Assembly (NCBI GenBank): GCA_024704765.1
Contig: JAKMXF010000277.1
Coordinates: forward strand, 1 to 64,000
Source of the DNA: Oopsacas minuta
Lineage: Eukaryota > Porifera > Hexactinellida > Lyssacinosida > Leucopsacidae
DNA length: 64,000 bases
Direction of reading: 5' to 3'
Made by a program: the position numbers and the translations under genes. A model generated the notes under the pieces. It saw only the letters and a program-made list of their open reading frames with translations, was not told the DNA's origin and made no database searches. Within the stretch, counting starts at the first letter, position 1, and each line of letters begins with the position of its first letter. Of the stretch, positions 51,853 to 63,327 are shown one piece after another.

Positions 51853-54800
51853 TTATTTCACTATAGGTGAAGGATCATTATTAGTGCTTGTATTGGTTTG
51901 TAACACATCATGGGGGATAGTAGGCAGATATGTTGACATTTGTACATAAGGAGCATTAGGGAATTGTCTGAAGTCATAATTAGGATAGTAATTCTGTAGC
52001 GAGGCGGGGAGAGAGCCTGTGCCGAGGGGCCATATCATTGTCTGGGGGCGTGGAGCAGGTGAGGGGGACTGCTGTACAAAATCGACTGTAGCATTCGGAT
52101 GGTGCAAATTCGGATCGTATGAGAAGAAAGGACTTGTGGGGCTATCACCAGTGGTTATAGGTGTGCGAGACTGTGGCAATTCTAGCGCGTCTGGGGGTGC
52201 TGGGTGCGTGTGTTCACTTGGAGGAGATTTCATTGATGATATACTGTTGTTGTCAACTAAAATGAGAAAATCTGTAAACATAGAAATAAAATTTCTTCGA
52301 AAATACTAATTCAGTGTAACCTCCACAAGTGGGCTGCTGGGAGCCCGACAAATGCTCCCTCATTTCTGCCAAATTCCCCGTTTTTGAGGTTCATTTGCAT
52401 GGGACAAGGAATTCTCTTTTTTCAGAAGTTGCCCGTTTCCACAAGCTCCGGTCATGGTGGTTACACTCTATATCAGCAGTTAATTCTTAATTAATTTATA
52501 TAGACAATTTCCTGTGTGATATTTCGCAGATTACTTATAATTACTCTCAACAGTTGTTCTATTATGTGACAAATTAGACAAATTTCTGTCATATGTCATC
52601 AACGAAACATTATCTCATCTATAATATTCCTCTCCAATGATTCTTAATGGAGAATTGAGTTTCGATAAAATCGATAAAAACCTTAGAATTTCTGATTTCA
52701 GTTAAGATTCATCAGCCTTACTTATCAGTAACAGAAAATACTCTGAACAATTGGTGAAAGAATTGTGCGGCTCCTATCATCACAATTTCCAAATTATACT
52801 ACAGATTATATTTCCTATTATAATACAGAAGTCAAGGGTCATTTAACAATGCGGTTACAATTGTATTATATTGCATTCACGTTGTAGTGTAACTTTCTGG
52901 TTTCATCTATGTGTTGAGATTTGAGCTTCAAGAAAGTGCACCAGGGTTTGTTTGTCATCGGACAAAAGGCTTTGAGGGTATATGAGGCAACTAATGCAAT
53001 TTTAGTGACTCTGAATATCATATTTACAATCATTAAAATAATTTCCCGTGGTTTTACTAGGATAAATTCTGGGATATTCGACAAATTCCCTGAATTTCGA
53101 AGTTTTACATACATAAATAGCTTTTTCAGGGAATTATTTGGGAGAAAAAAAACACACAAATTTGCAAATATTTCCCTGTATTTCTTGTAAATGCCCGGGA
53201 TAATCCAAGTACAAATATTGTAATTAGGTGTGAAACCATTGTAAAGCAAATTTGACTTGTATTTTCTAAATAAAACATTTCTCCATTACATCACCACCAG
53301 GATTTCTAAATTTATCAAAAGTATTCACATGATATAAATCTCTGATATTGTCACATAACCTTAGATTAGCTATCAGCTGATTAATATTATTGAATTGAAA
53401 GGCCGACAGTTTGACTATAGTCACTATCTAGTGAAGCCTGCAAACTTTCAAATTACTAACAGATTGGTTCATCTCCTTACCATTATCGTACAACTTTTAT
53501 TCATGAATATTTTGCACTATTGACTGCGATTATAGCTGGCATGGTCTAGCCAATTTTAATCCAAAATGTGATCGTGGAAATGTTTGTTATGTTGCTTCTG
53601 GTAAATTGTATTTAAATGGCTTACTGAAGGATTATGAATCGATTTATATCCACGAATGATGTAACTGATAATCCGATAGTTTAATGTATTATGTGCCGTT
53701 CCAAAAAGACTTAATTTTGCTCATTAATAATAGTTTCAAAATCTCGGTTATCTCCCCCATTCCGTAAATGCCATTTGCATAATCTGGTTACCATGGCAAT
53801 GCACGCAATCAAATTACTAGAAATGTGTTACAATTCCCATATGATCATTGCTCCAATCAAGTCTATTGTATGATTTGCTTGTGGAAAATACTGAATTAAT
53901 AATGAATTGCGTTTAGCACATAGATACAAATAATGACCTATTTTTTATCTAATATAGAATTGTTGAGAAATCTATTAATTGATATACATGCAGGTGATTA
54001 TTGCGGGCATAGGGAATGGTACATATTTTCACAGCAATCCATTTCTAATGCTACCTTAAAATGTTCAATTCGATCAGCTGATTTAGTGGTTCACAATAAA
54101 ATCCTAATTGAAGTGTTTGAAGTTTAACATTGTTGTGAATTGTACTAATGCGATTAACGCTAGCTGATGTAAAATTGAGAATCTTAGAGATTCTTGTATT
54201 TCTCATCCATCTGGCAAAAGTAGAATATACCTTATTGAAAATTATAAGAATTCGCTCTGTCAGGAGATTTCGGTTTGACAGCTGTGTATGAAATCTATCA
54301 ATGTATTTTCATTTTATTTTATTGCTGTATTCTTAATTTCTAAATTAAAGGTGATGACAATATTTAATCATAAATCAAGCTCTCTTTGTAGTTATTAAGT
54401 TTCTTGTGTAATTTTGTATGAGTGAATAACCTGTGTAAATTAGAGCAAGGAATACAGTTATAGAACTTACCCATAGCTTTAGAATCCTGTCTTAAAGGTT
54501 GGTTAGATACCGTGGGATACGGTGCATGTCTGTGTCCTCTAATGCTATACCTCGGGTCATGCAGTGTAGCATATTGTCCCTCTAACAGGGTCTGATTCAT
54601 AGCGTATGGTACACCAGGGAGATGGCCCATTCTTGTTGGGGTGATGGGCATATTGTGCATGTTAGGAACTCCGTTGATTGGCATACCAAACCAACCTATT
54701 AAGTAAACACAGTATATATAAATTCCTTCATTTTGAATGAGAGTTATTTCAATATTTTCGGTTTTCAATGTATTCAATTCCAAACAAAATTTCCCGAAAA

Positions 54801-57116
54801 TTCTCCCACTATTTATATACTATTCCTTAAATATTCTAACTATTTGTTAGCCAAATAATGATCTAATGATGTTATGGCTGCTTACCCTGTGAAACATACT
54901 GTTGTAGATCTGCTTGTTGACATTCTTTTCTAGAAAATAAGAATCGACTTTAAACATAAACAAATAAGGCGAATTTTGCATATATTTATTTATTAATGCT
55001 ACTTACCTCTCTTTTGCATCTAAGAATGCTTTTGCAAAGGGATTGTAGCGAATTTTAAGATTTGTGATCTGTGAATATAATACATAAAGTAAGTATATTA
55101 GAGGTCGCTTATTGGCAAGTCGTAATTCGCACGGATTCTCTTGCTAGTTGCTAACACGCGGACTTGCTTAGGAGGAAGTATTTCTACTATAATTCCCTGA
55201 AAATACTTGCTAATGGGCAACACCACCTTATGATACAAAATATAGAATTCAGAATTTAAGTTCAGCATACCTCTTCATTCTGGTAAGCTGTAACAGCTAT
55301 AAACTGAGCATCTGAAAAGCTTGCAGAGCACACCTTTTCTTGGTCACCATCTGAAGTATTTGATTCTACCCTAACGATGTGTACTCTAGGCTCATACTTG
55401 TGAAGAGAGTTGAGCATAATCTGTAGAATTTTAAAGTTCAATTATTGTTAAGAATCTTGCATATTTTTTTGCTGGATTTTCGACTGTAATTAAATTTGAA
55501 AATATTCAGGCTTATAATTCACAATTTTTACCTGTCCATTTGAGTTGAGTTTATTCGACAGTTTAACTTTACAGAACTGTATAGGCTGTTTCATCCAATG
55601 ACTACCAAAGTGTGGAGAATCAGGGTGTGTGTATTGACAGCTAGGAGCAGCTGGTTCTGGTTTCCCTCCCACGACCCACTCCCCATTTACAAACTTCCAG
55701 CGTGTACTATCAGCAGCAGCAAAATCCAGCATAACATTGTACATTGCTTTAGGGTCAAGCCCGCGTGCATGTACTTTAAGGATCGGGAACATCCGTCTAT
55801 ATAATTAAAAAACCATCATAAAACCACGTACAGTGGAACTTCATTAATACGAACACCAGGGCGGTCAAATTTGTTCTCCTTATTTGGAGTACTCTACGCA
55901 CTAACCGAAGCATGTCTTATACGAGTATATTCTATACAATTAGGAGATAATCCGTTTTGGAGACCGAGTTTACTGAATTTCGCCTATTTACCCTCTTATA
56001 GTATAATCAAAGTATTTACATAGCTTTCTTGTTATTATTTCATTAATTTTACACTCAATCACTACTATCCTATAGAGTTCATATATTTGGTGAATTTTGT
56101 GCAAGATATCTATGATAAAAATGAGCTCAATGACTTCACTGATATTTCTGATATTATTTGTAAAATTCATCATTAATAATGCGAAAGTTTCTTTGAAATA
56201 TAACCAAAAGTGAAAAGTTTAAAGTATACTTCATTAATAAGGTCATGGTCTATTGAGTCCTAATATTGGAAATATACTGGGTGTATGTACGTAGTTTGAC
56301 AGTTTATATTTATGGAAATTTGAATTTTAGATAAATGAAGATTTATTCTATTACAGCGTATTTTCGCGAAAATTCACATAATCCCGATCCGCTAATTAGC
56401 AATCATATTTTGCATGAATAATTCTTGCGAATTGGCGAACGCCACTGTATTAAGAAATACGAATCAAATTGTATTTACTAACCAATCTTATTCTAATCCA
56501 TACAGTAGTGCAGATTTATGTTAATTGAACCAATATACTTGACAAAGAGGCGAAAATTATTCAAAGTCTTTATAACTTATGAAAACTTAATATGTATAAT
56601 ATGAATATATTATCGATTATAATAATATTCTCCTACAATTTCTAATCAATGATATTACATTTACTGATAATTATAATTCTATCAATATACTGAATTTCAA
56701 TTTTCAATTTATCTACAGTAACACCTCTATATAATTTCATACATGCAAAATGTGATTAATTGTTACCAAGAGGTGTGAAAAATTCATACATATTTGAGTA
56801 ATATAATTATCCACTTTTCAGTCGGATAATTATTTGCCGAGAATATATGAAATTTTTTCAGGGCTTTGTGTATGCAATTTTTGCATACACATGTTAATTC
56901 ATGTATTATCAAATATTCGGTAATAATGTTAATTAATTTTCCTCACCTCCCAGCTTTAGTGACTATCATCTCGTTTGTAAGATTTTTGAATTTCCGCCAA
57001 AGTTCCACGTCTTGTAGATGAAGTTCAGGTTTTTCTGGCATACAGATGTCTGCTCCTTCATCGCAATTATCTCCAGTTAGACCGATTAAACTTTGATACT
57101 GATCGTTTTCTGACAT
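51853..57116 (-). CDS. TBXT: Brachyury T-box transcription factor
   Basis: Seven exons (57116-56947, 55796-55532, 55420-55271, 55068-55007, 54929-54886, 54695-54471, 52256-51853) join in phase to 439 residues. The T-box covers about 31-216: [108 protein letters not shown]. The last block, with [18 protein letters not shown], is typical of Brachyury among T-box proteins. The T-box binds TCACACCT-type half sites and Brachyury controls gastrulation and mesoderm or endoderm genes. The C-terminal half is Pro/Ser/Tyr-rich ([38 protein letters not shown]). The start ATG gives an N-terminus of about 30 residues. Intron 6 is 2.2 kb and intron 1 is 1.15 kb. Confidence 0.95.
52313..52472. repeat. pogo-like MITE, family 2, in Brachyury intron 6
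   Basis: CAGTGTAACCTCCACAAGTG at the left and GGTCATGGTGGTTACACTCTA at the right are inverted ends; GAGGTTCATTTGCATGGGAC is the shared interior. This is a near full-length copy. Confidence 0.85.
55098..55232. repeat. MITE family 3 in Brachyury intron 3
   Basis: GAGGTCGCTTATTGGCAAGT at the left and ACTTGCTAATGGGCAACACC at the right are inverted. An internal second pair (TTGCTAGTTGC/GGACTTGCTTAGG) suggests two copies joined. Confidence 0.6.
56867..56891. repeat. Perfect 11-bp-arm hairpin in Brachyury intron 1
   Basis: TGTGTATGCAA and TTGCATACACA flank three T residues, 55 bases from the exon 1 donor (the intron is transcribed from minus). The hairpin would form in the pre-mRNA. Confidence 0.85.
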
Positions 57117-58526
57117 TTTTACCGAATAATGTAATTTAGTTGACTTAATTCTTTGCGATAGAGTGTTATTTTCTGAAGTCTGTGCGAAGCTTATATATAT
57201 TCTGACACCTTTGATACTTTGATGATTTCCAATTAATATTTGAATATGAAGTTGTGATTTATATAACCTAAGAACTAAAATATACTGCGTCATGATTTGA
57301 AAATTATTAAGTCAGCTTGCTTTTAGGCCTACGGATAGAAACAATATATTACTCGGCTTCTCATCACATATTTGAGATTTTCTCAGATGTATGCTATTTC
57401 TGAAAATCGCTACATTATTAAATATTAATTAGGATCATCTGGGAGCTGAAAAATCAGTTGATGAGCGGCAGATAGAAGAGGTGTTAAATAGTTCTCGGTC
57501 TCTAAATAATGGTTTATTTAATTTTGGTAATTAAATATGTTTGTTGCACAAGAGTATTGTGTATTTAATTAAGAACTTTGAAATGCCTTGCTTGTTCATT
57601 ATGTTCATTTTTGCATAAAATTTTATCATGGAATATGATATTGTAATGATTCCGTAGTGAAAGTAACACCTCAATGTGGAGGCGAGTTGATCTAGCAATG
57701 CTTCACTAATATACGAAGAAAGTTCATCTGTATACTAACTACATTAGTAAATATTGTGGTACAAATTTTCAATTTTATACAAGAATTCTGGATTTTTTGG
57801 CATTTGAATGCTGCATGTAATATCTTAGAATATTATATAACCTTGTGAAAATCAGCTTTATTTAAAAGTCAAAATCTCAAAGAACTTCACCCAATTTCGC
57901 ATATACTATCTAAGTTAATTTGTAAGAACGATTATCAAAACTAATATAGTTTGTTCTGAGAGATATTAACGATATTCATTAGTGAGCTTAGAAGATGATG
58001 TATTATTTCGGCAGTCAAAGCATTCAAGTTCCTACACAATTATCTTTTAATATGATAATGTAATTGACACTTATAACACTTCTGGCTCTGCTTAATTCAA
58101 ATGATAAGTTATCAACCAAATACAAACAGAAAATTAGCACAAATCTCAGATTTAAATCATATAAACGCTAATATAATAGATTTTGGCACAAAGCCGTTAC
58201 TTGAATATTATTGTTAATATTAACATTGACAGCATAATATTCGCTGGAACAATTCAATGCATTTTCGCATGTAACTTCATAATTCCAGTAATTAAGTGCT
58301 AACTCTTAACAATATATAAATATTTTTACGCGTATGGTGATATTTAGCTGTTTGTAATGCAGGATTCGTTCTATAACAGTTTAATACAGTGATGTTTTCC
58401 TGGGGAACACCGTCTCCTCACTATTTTTTCTGGGGGAACGCCGTCCCCCCAGATATCACTAGCACAGAAAAAACAAATTCTAGTTGACGTGAATTGTAAT
58501 TCCTCCTTGTAGGATAGTAGCAATAA

Positions 58527-59235
58527 TCTATATTAATAAATCTCTATCATTGTCTGCTTGTTTGTTTGTTTGTTTGTTTGTTTGTCCGTTGTCAAGGAAA
58601 GGATATACGGTCTGCAAAGTTGAAATTGGCGCATAACTATGTATTTATCATGTTTATCAAGGCTGTAAATAAAATTCAATGAAACTTCACTAAATATATC
58701 GAACATGCTAAATCTGATTTTCAAACTTATGGATTAATCATATGTAAATATATTGTTGTTCTTATGAATATAAAGTAAACAAATTAGCCAAATCTCAAAA
58801 TATACGTACATGTTTGCTCTAAACGGCTACCCAGGGGTAAATATGTACGCTGAATCCGAATTTCGCATATACAAGTGTCTCTTATGTATATTTATTGTTG
58901 TTTATATGAATATAGGTAAACAAATTTCAAAATTGGGGTATCATTATACTTTTAACGAGTATCAGGGGGTAATCGTGTATGCTGAATCCAAATATGGTAT
59001 TGTAAACAACATATTGTGAAAATTTGTTTACTTTTAGGTACATAAAGTAATAAAATTTTAATTTTATCGCAGAATCATACTTTCAACAGCTATATTGGAA
59101 TAATCGAGTATGCTGAGTCCGATTATTGTAAACAACATTAATATTATTAAATCTCAATTGTTGTTTGTCCGTTGAATACCTCGAGGCGAAATTCGCCGAG
59201 TTCACCGCGAAGGGACGAGCCAAAGGCTCGTAATA
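58527..59235 (+). mobile_element. Tentative Helitron-like non-autonomous element
   Basis: The left end reads TCTATATTAATAAATCTC followed by a (TTTG)n run at 58556-58583, a style common at Helitron 5' ends. Inside are three diverged repeats carrying GTRTGCTGARTCCRA with GTAAACAA (near 58840, 58970 and 59110). Near the right end are two hairpins, GGCGAAATTCGCC and CGAGCCAAAGGCTCG (59216-59230). A clear CTRR terminus is not present, so the class is uncertain; a Helentron or a different repeat is possible. No protein is encoded. Confidence 0.4.
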
Positions 59236-60736
59236 TTTGTATTTTAACATCTGAATTTCATTATTACATCATTTTCCACGTCTAGGCTGATAGAACGCTC
59301 CCCCACTTCTAAAATTGGGAAACATCACTGGTTTAATATATAATTTCTAAAAATTTTTGTTTAATTACTTATTGTTTATACCAAAACCTCTGTATTTCTA
59401 GGTTTCTCTATACTTTGTCATTACAAATCATATCGTTATTTCAATATAGTTTGACTCCACCATAATACAAAAGCATAGGGCGGGTGGCCATGACGTCATC
59501 TTTGCTCGCCCAGTCTCATGAGTTCATTAGCGCATATGAATTTAATACGAATTCGACTTTCCAAGAGTGCACTATATACGAAACTCCTATACATAACTCC
59601 TTCAATAATTATAATTGGTATTTGGCGCTATTATATATTTTACCCAAAATAACAAATTTACAATTTTGACCTCCAAGTGGACAGTCTAACCCAACAAGAG
59701 AAATCAGTGTGATTAAGTCCATAATATTTCAATAACCTATCAAAAACAAGGGACAACTATTGCTTCCCAGCCTCAAAGCTCTTCCATCTATGAAGATAGC
59801 ATAATACTAATTACATTGTTGATAATTATATATTGAATACTTCTCTAATTGCATTCGATTGTTATTATAAGAGCAATGGATAATCAGCTCCCTAAAGTGT
59901 CTAATGGTTAACTTGTCATTCATTCGAGTATTAATTTAATTTATATCACATTTGAATGTAACTTTATGGCTAAAAAATTGCAGATCTATTTTGTCTGGAT
60001 GGAAAAGATTAGAAAGTTCGACTACCCAAAATGACTTTGATTTGAACTGATCGCGTAGTACTATTCTTATCAATTGAACTGGCGATTGAGATAAAGAATT
60101 ATACATATCGCATGACGAAAATAATATTTACGTTAACATTATTTGGATTATGAATTATTGCATGGCAAACCCTAAAAACCGAACTTGTGACTTGATTTTG
60201 TTGAAAATCTATCATATTATCCTGTGTCATAACACTACAATAAAATGACATAGTTATCGTAGAACAATCAAACGATAGCGAATTCTCAATGGACTCGACC
60301 ACCACAATTTAATAGCAAACATATGTTCGCAACATTCTTGAAAATAACACTCGTGCAATTTATATGAATTCATAATTCTGTGGATTGTTACCTTGGCTCA
60401 AATAGACTGTATCATTATTGGTGGTCTATTTAGCTGTTTGATTTTGCTACTGCTCGAAATGTATATGAATATAATTGTTGAAAAAATACGAAAAAAAATA
60501 TTTAGTGGATATATATATATTTATAGATTCCATTTTATTATGCAAATTTTCATATTTTTCGTATCACATTGGGCTTCGACTCTAACACAGACCTGCGACA
60601 CACCAATTCTACAGACTACCGCATTAAATGTGAGTCTCACAGCCCTGCTAGGATCAACAAACGATAGGTTAACTACACAATCTATTCCAGTATGAAATTC
60701 TGACTCATATTGGCTTGCACATCCAACTACAGATCT

Positions 60737-60846
60737 CACAGTACAGGTTCAATTTTATGGGACTACGAATTCGCTCTATTTATTTTTCACTCCGTTTCCA
60801 GAAGTTCCAAGTTGCCACAGGCCCGTTTGTGGAGGTTGCACTGTAA
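60737..60846. repeat. pogo-like MITE, family 2 (right part)
   Basis: GGTTCAATTTTATGGGACTA, TTCGCTCTATTTATTTTTCA and GCCCGTTTGTGGAGGTTGCA followed by CTGTA are the family interior and right end. The left end resembles CACAGTACAGGTTC and may be degenerate. Confidence 0.75.
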
Positions 60847-61402
60847 TCTATTGTAGCTTTGTAAGTCAACAAAATGATTGCATAATGATTTTCTTGGAAA
60901 AACGGACGAAAAGCAACTGACAATTACTACATATAATATTGTAGTATCTAAGATTCCAAATTTACAGATGATTTTAATTACCACTATTTCAATCACAAGG
61001 TTATGAATGTGGTTGCGATAAGAATACATTGTAGCAACAGCTAATCGAATTAAGTATATACAAGCATAGCATTACGCCATTCTTGTTGTTAAGGAATATT
61101 TTAATTAGTCTGTGTTGAATATACGTTATTTTCCAAAAATTAATCGAATGATTCCACATTTCATAGTAGATCAACACATTGGTACCTCATTAACAAACCA
61201 ACACATTGGTTGATTATTTGTAAAAGCAATAATTATTTGATTCACAAATTTGTGGTCAGCTGTCGCAGTCTACTCACACTTATTATCTTTGTTTGAATAT
61301 TTTCGCGATAACTGCAAAATTATAGTGATCGGCTGCATTTAGAATTAATTTTATGCTGTAAAAAATATAATTATATCCACCCATGAATATTACACTAAAA
61401 CT

Positions 61403-62482
61403 ATGATCGAGTCTAAAACTAATGACGGACTATTGTACCTCATTTCAATGCAGAATAACACGACTAAAGAAGTGCTCACCTATCTGATCTTTCTCCCAAT
61501 ACTCCTTGGGGTAACGGGTTATATTTTCGGACCGTATTATGCCAAAGACCTTTTCCATTTCACGGTTTCATTTGTGCTTACACTGATTATAGCAGTCTAT
61601 GGTTATAAAAGGAAATCTTTGAGTATAGATGGTGCCATGTATTCTGTCATAGTAGGGCATACACTAACATTTGCTAATGCAGCTTTCTTCTCTTGTTTGA
61701 TTACATTTTTCCTGACCGGATCCAAGCTTACAAAGTATAAATCCGCTAAAAAATTTGCAAACTTGGAGCAAGAACACATCACAGGGGGTAGACGAACATA
61801 TCTCCAGGTTTTGTGTAACGGTTTAGTTTCGACTATATGCGCTATGGGATATATTCTGTATGGCGGTCAAGGCATCACAGGTGCGCATGTTTCAAGAAAA
61901 CAACTTCAATACGAATTCATAGCCAGGCTACCATATATCCACCCAGTTATTTTTGAATTGGGGGTTGTTGTGAGTTTGGCTTCAGCTTGTGGAGACACTT
62001 GGGCCTCAGAGATTGGCTCTGCAATTGGAGGAGTACCCAGACTCATTATAAGACCATTCGGTAAGCCAGTTCCGGTCGGTACAAATGGTGGTGTTACTCT
62101 GTACGGTACTATAGCGAGCTTTATGGGTGGAGGAGTTATCGGTATTGCCTATGTATTGACGGGTATTATATTAAACTTATACATGTCGTATTCTCAAGGC
62201 ACGGGAATTAGCTTAGATCTCCAAGGAGTGTACAGAGTATTTCATTTCTTCGCATTCGCAGGAATTGTTGGATTTTTAGGGTCTGCTGTCGATTCATTAA
62301 TCGGTGGAACCTTCCAATATTCAGGGATAAACGATAGAACGAATAAAGTGAGTGAGAACAAATCTGAATGCACGCAACATATAAGCGGCTGGGATATCCT
62401 TGACAATAACATGGTCAACTTAGTGTCTATTGCTATTGTTACTGTAGCTGTATGCTGTGTACTTTATAAAATGGATCAATAA
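61403..62482 (+). CDS. TMEM19: Transmembrane protein 19 (DUF92 family)
   Basis: A single exon encodes 359 residues with about six to seven hydrophobic helices. Conserved DUF92 blocks are visible: SLSIDGAMYSVIVGHTLTFA, FFLTGSKLTKYKSAKK, GGRRTYLQVLCNGLVSTI, SLASACGDTWASEIG, VPVGTNGGVTLYGTIASFMG and GFLGSAVDSLIGGTFQYSG. These identify TMEM19, the animal member of the family that includes plant VTE6 phytyl-phosphate kinase; the substrate in animals is not established. The GDTWASEIG and GTNGGVT motifs are probably active-site residues by analogy. The gene has no intron, unlike most neighbours, and is followed by an 845-bp gap before a PDZ gene. Confidence 0.93.
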   Translation: MIESKTNDGLLYLISMQNNTTKEVLTYLIFLPILLGVTGYIFGPYYAKDLFHFTVSFVLTLIIAVYGYKRKSLSIDGAMYSVIVGHTLTFANAAFFSCLITFFLTGSKLTKYKSAKKFANLEQEHITGGRRTYLQVLCNGLVSTICAMGYILYGGQGITGAHVSRKQLQYEFIARLPYIHPVIFELGVVVSLASACGDTWASEIGSAIGGVPRLIIRPFGKPVPVGTNGGVTLYGTIASFMGGGVIGIAYVLTGIILNLYMSYSQGTGISLDLQGVYRVFHFFAFAGIVGFLGSAVDSLIGGTFQYSGINDRTNKVSENKSECTQHISGWDILDNNMVNLVSIAIVTVAVCCVLYKMDQ

Positions 62483-63327
62483 GTTACCCCATGGATAATT
62501 AGAATATTTAATAGTGTATTTTGTTCCCATGTGATTTTATGTGTCAATAACGAATCTATTAAATCTTTGGATATCGGGGAGTACATCCGGAAATATTCTG
62601 GGTGAGTTAATATTCCTGCCTGTATTTGGACAAGCTACACCTTTTGGTAAATGGGGTATGGCAAGAAATGTGGAGTATTCTCTGGATACTGTAGGAATAA
62701 GAGTTTTCTCAGATTGATGAATTCATTGTTACTGAAATAATGTTTGTACTCATTTTCAGTATATGCAACTAAATTGGTGTGGATATTGTTTTTATGTGCC
62801 AACTGTGCCTGACCGTCCCAATACCTTTGGGCAGGCAGGGTGCAAGTGACCAAAATTGACCTGACAACACATCTCTTGGATTATGTAACGCCAAGATCTA
62901 TCAGAGTAATCTACACTTGTTTCTTACCAAATCAACTTATCATCCACTAATTGCATATGATTATTGAACACTGCCTCCTATGAACAGAAAGACACCAAGT
63001 CTGTCTGCAACTGAGTCTTACTACTTCACACAATTATGAATTCCTCACTCAAGCATTTCTAGATATGACTGTATAATTCTATTATGGAATTACTGTTTTG
63101 TCTACTATCAAATTACGAACATGATCTTTCAGCCATATGATAGAATATGCTGTTTACCTCACCAGCTAATTGCTAGTGAATTGAATGAGTTGGAGAATAA
63201 CTCTACTTCGCCACAACATTGTTTAACAAGCCTCCAATATATCCTCACCAGACATATTGTCGACCTCTACTCACATTTAAGTGAGCTCTTGATACTCTGA
63301 ATTAAATTACAAAATTAAACCAATATA
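62483..63327. other. Intergenic region, TMEM19 to PDZ gene
   Basis: No gene, RNA or repeat family was recognised. Some unique sequence near 62650-62850 has open frames on minus, but they lack protein character. Confidence 0.4.

Larger units (their letters stand above)
57117..61402. other. 4.3-kb gene-free region upstream of Brachyury and TMEM19
   Basis: This is the longest stretch without a gene and separates divergent Brachyury and TMEM19, so it may hold developmental enhancers. It includes a possible Helitron-like element (58527-59235), a GC-rich pair of GGGGAACRCCGTC motifs at 58400-58455 and a family 2 MITE at 60737-60846. Open frames are short and do not resemble proteins. Confidence 0.55.

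Noticed and set aside
58533-58724. Minus-strand open frame with NKQTNKQTNKQ
   Set aside because: It is the translation of a (TTTG)n microsatellite.
60393-61029. Open frames around 60.4-61.0 kb
   Set aside because: They overlap a family 2 MITE and unique AT-rich sequence; no conserved motif and no splice partner.
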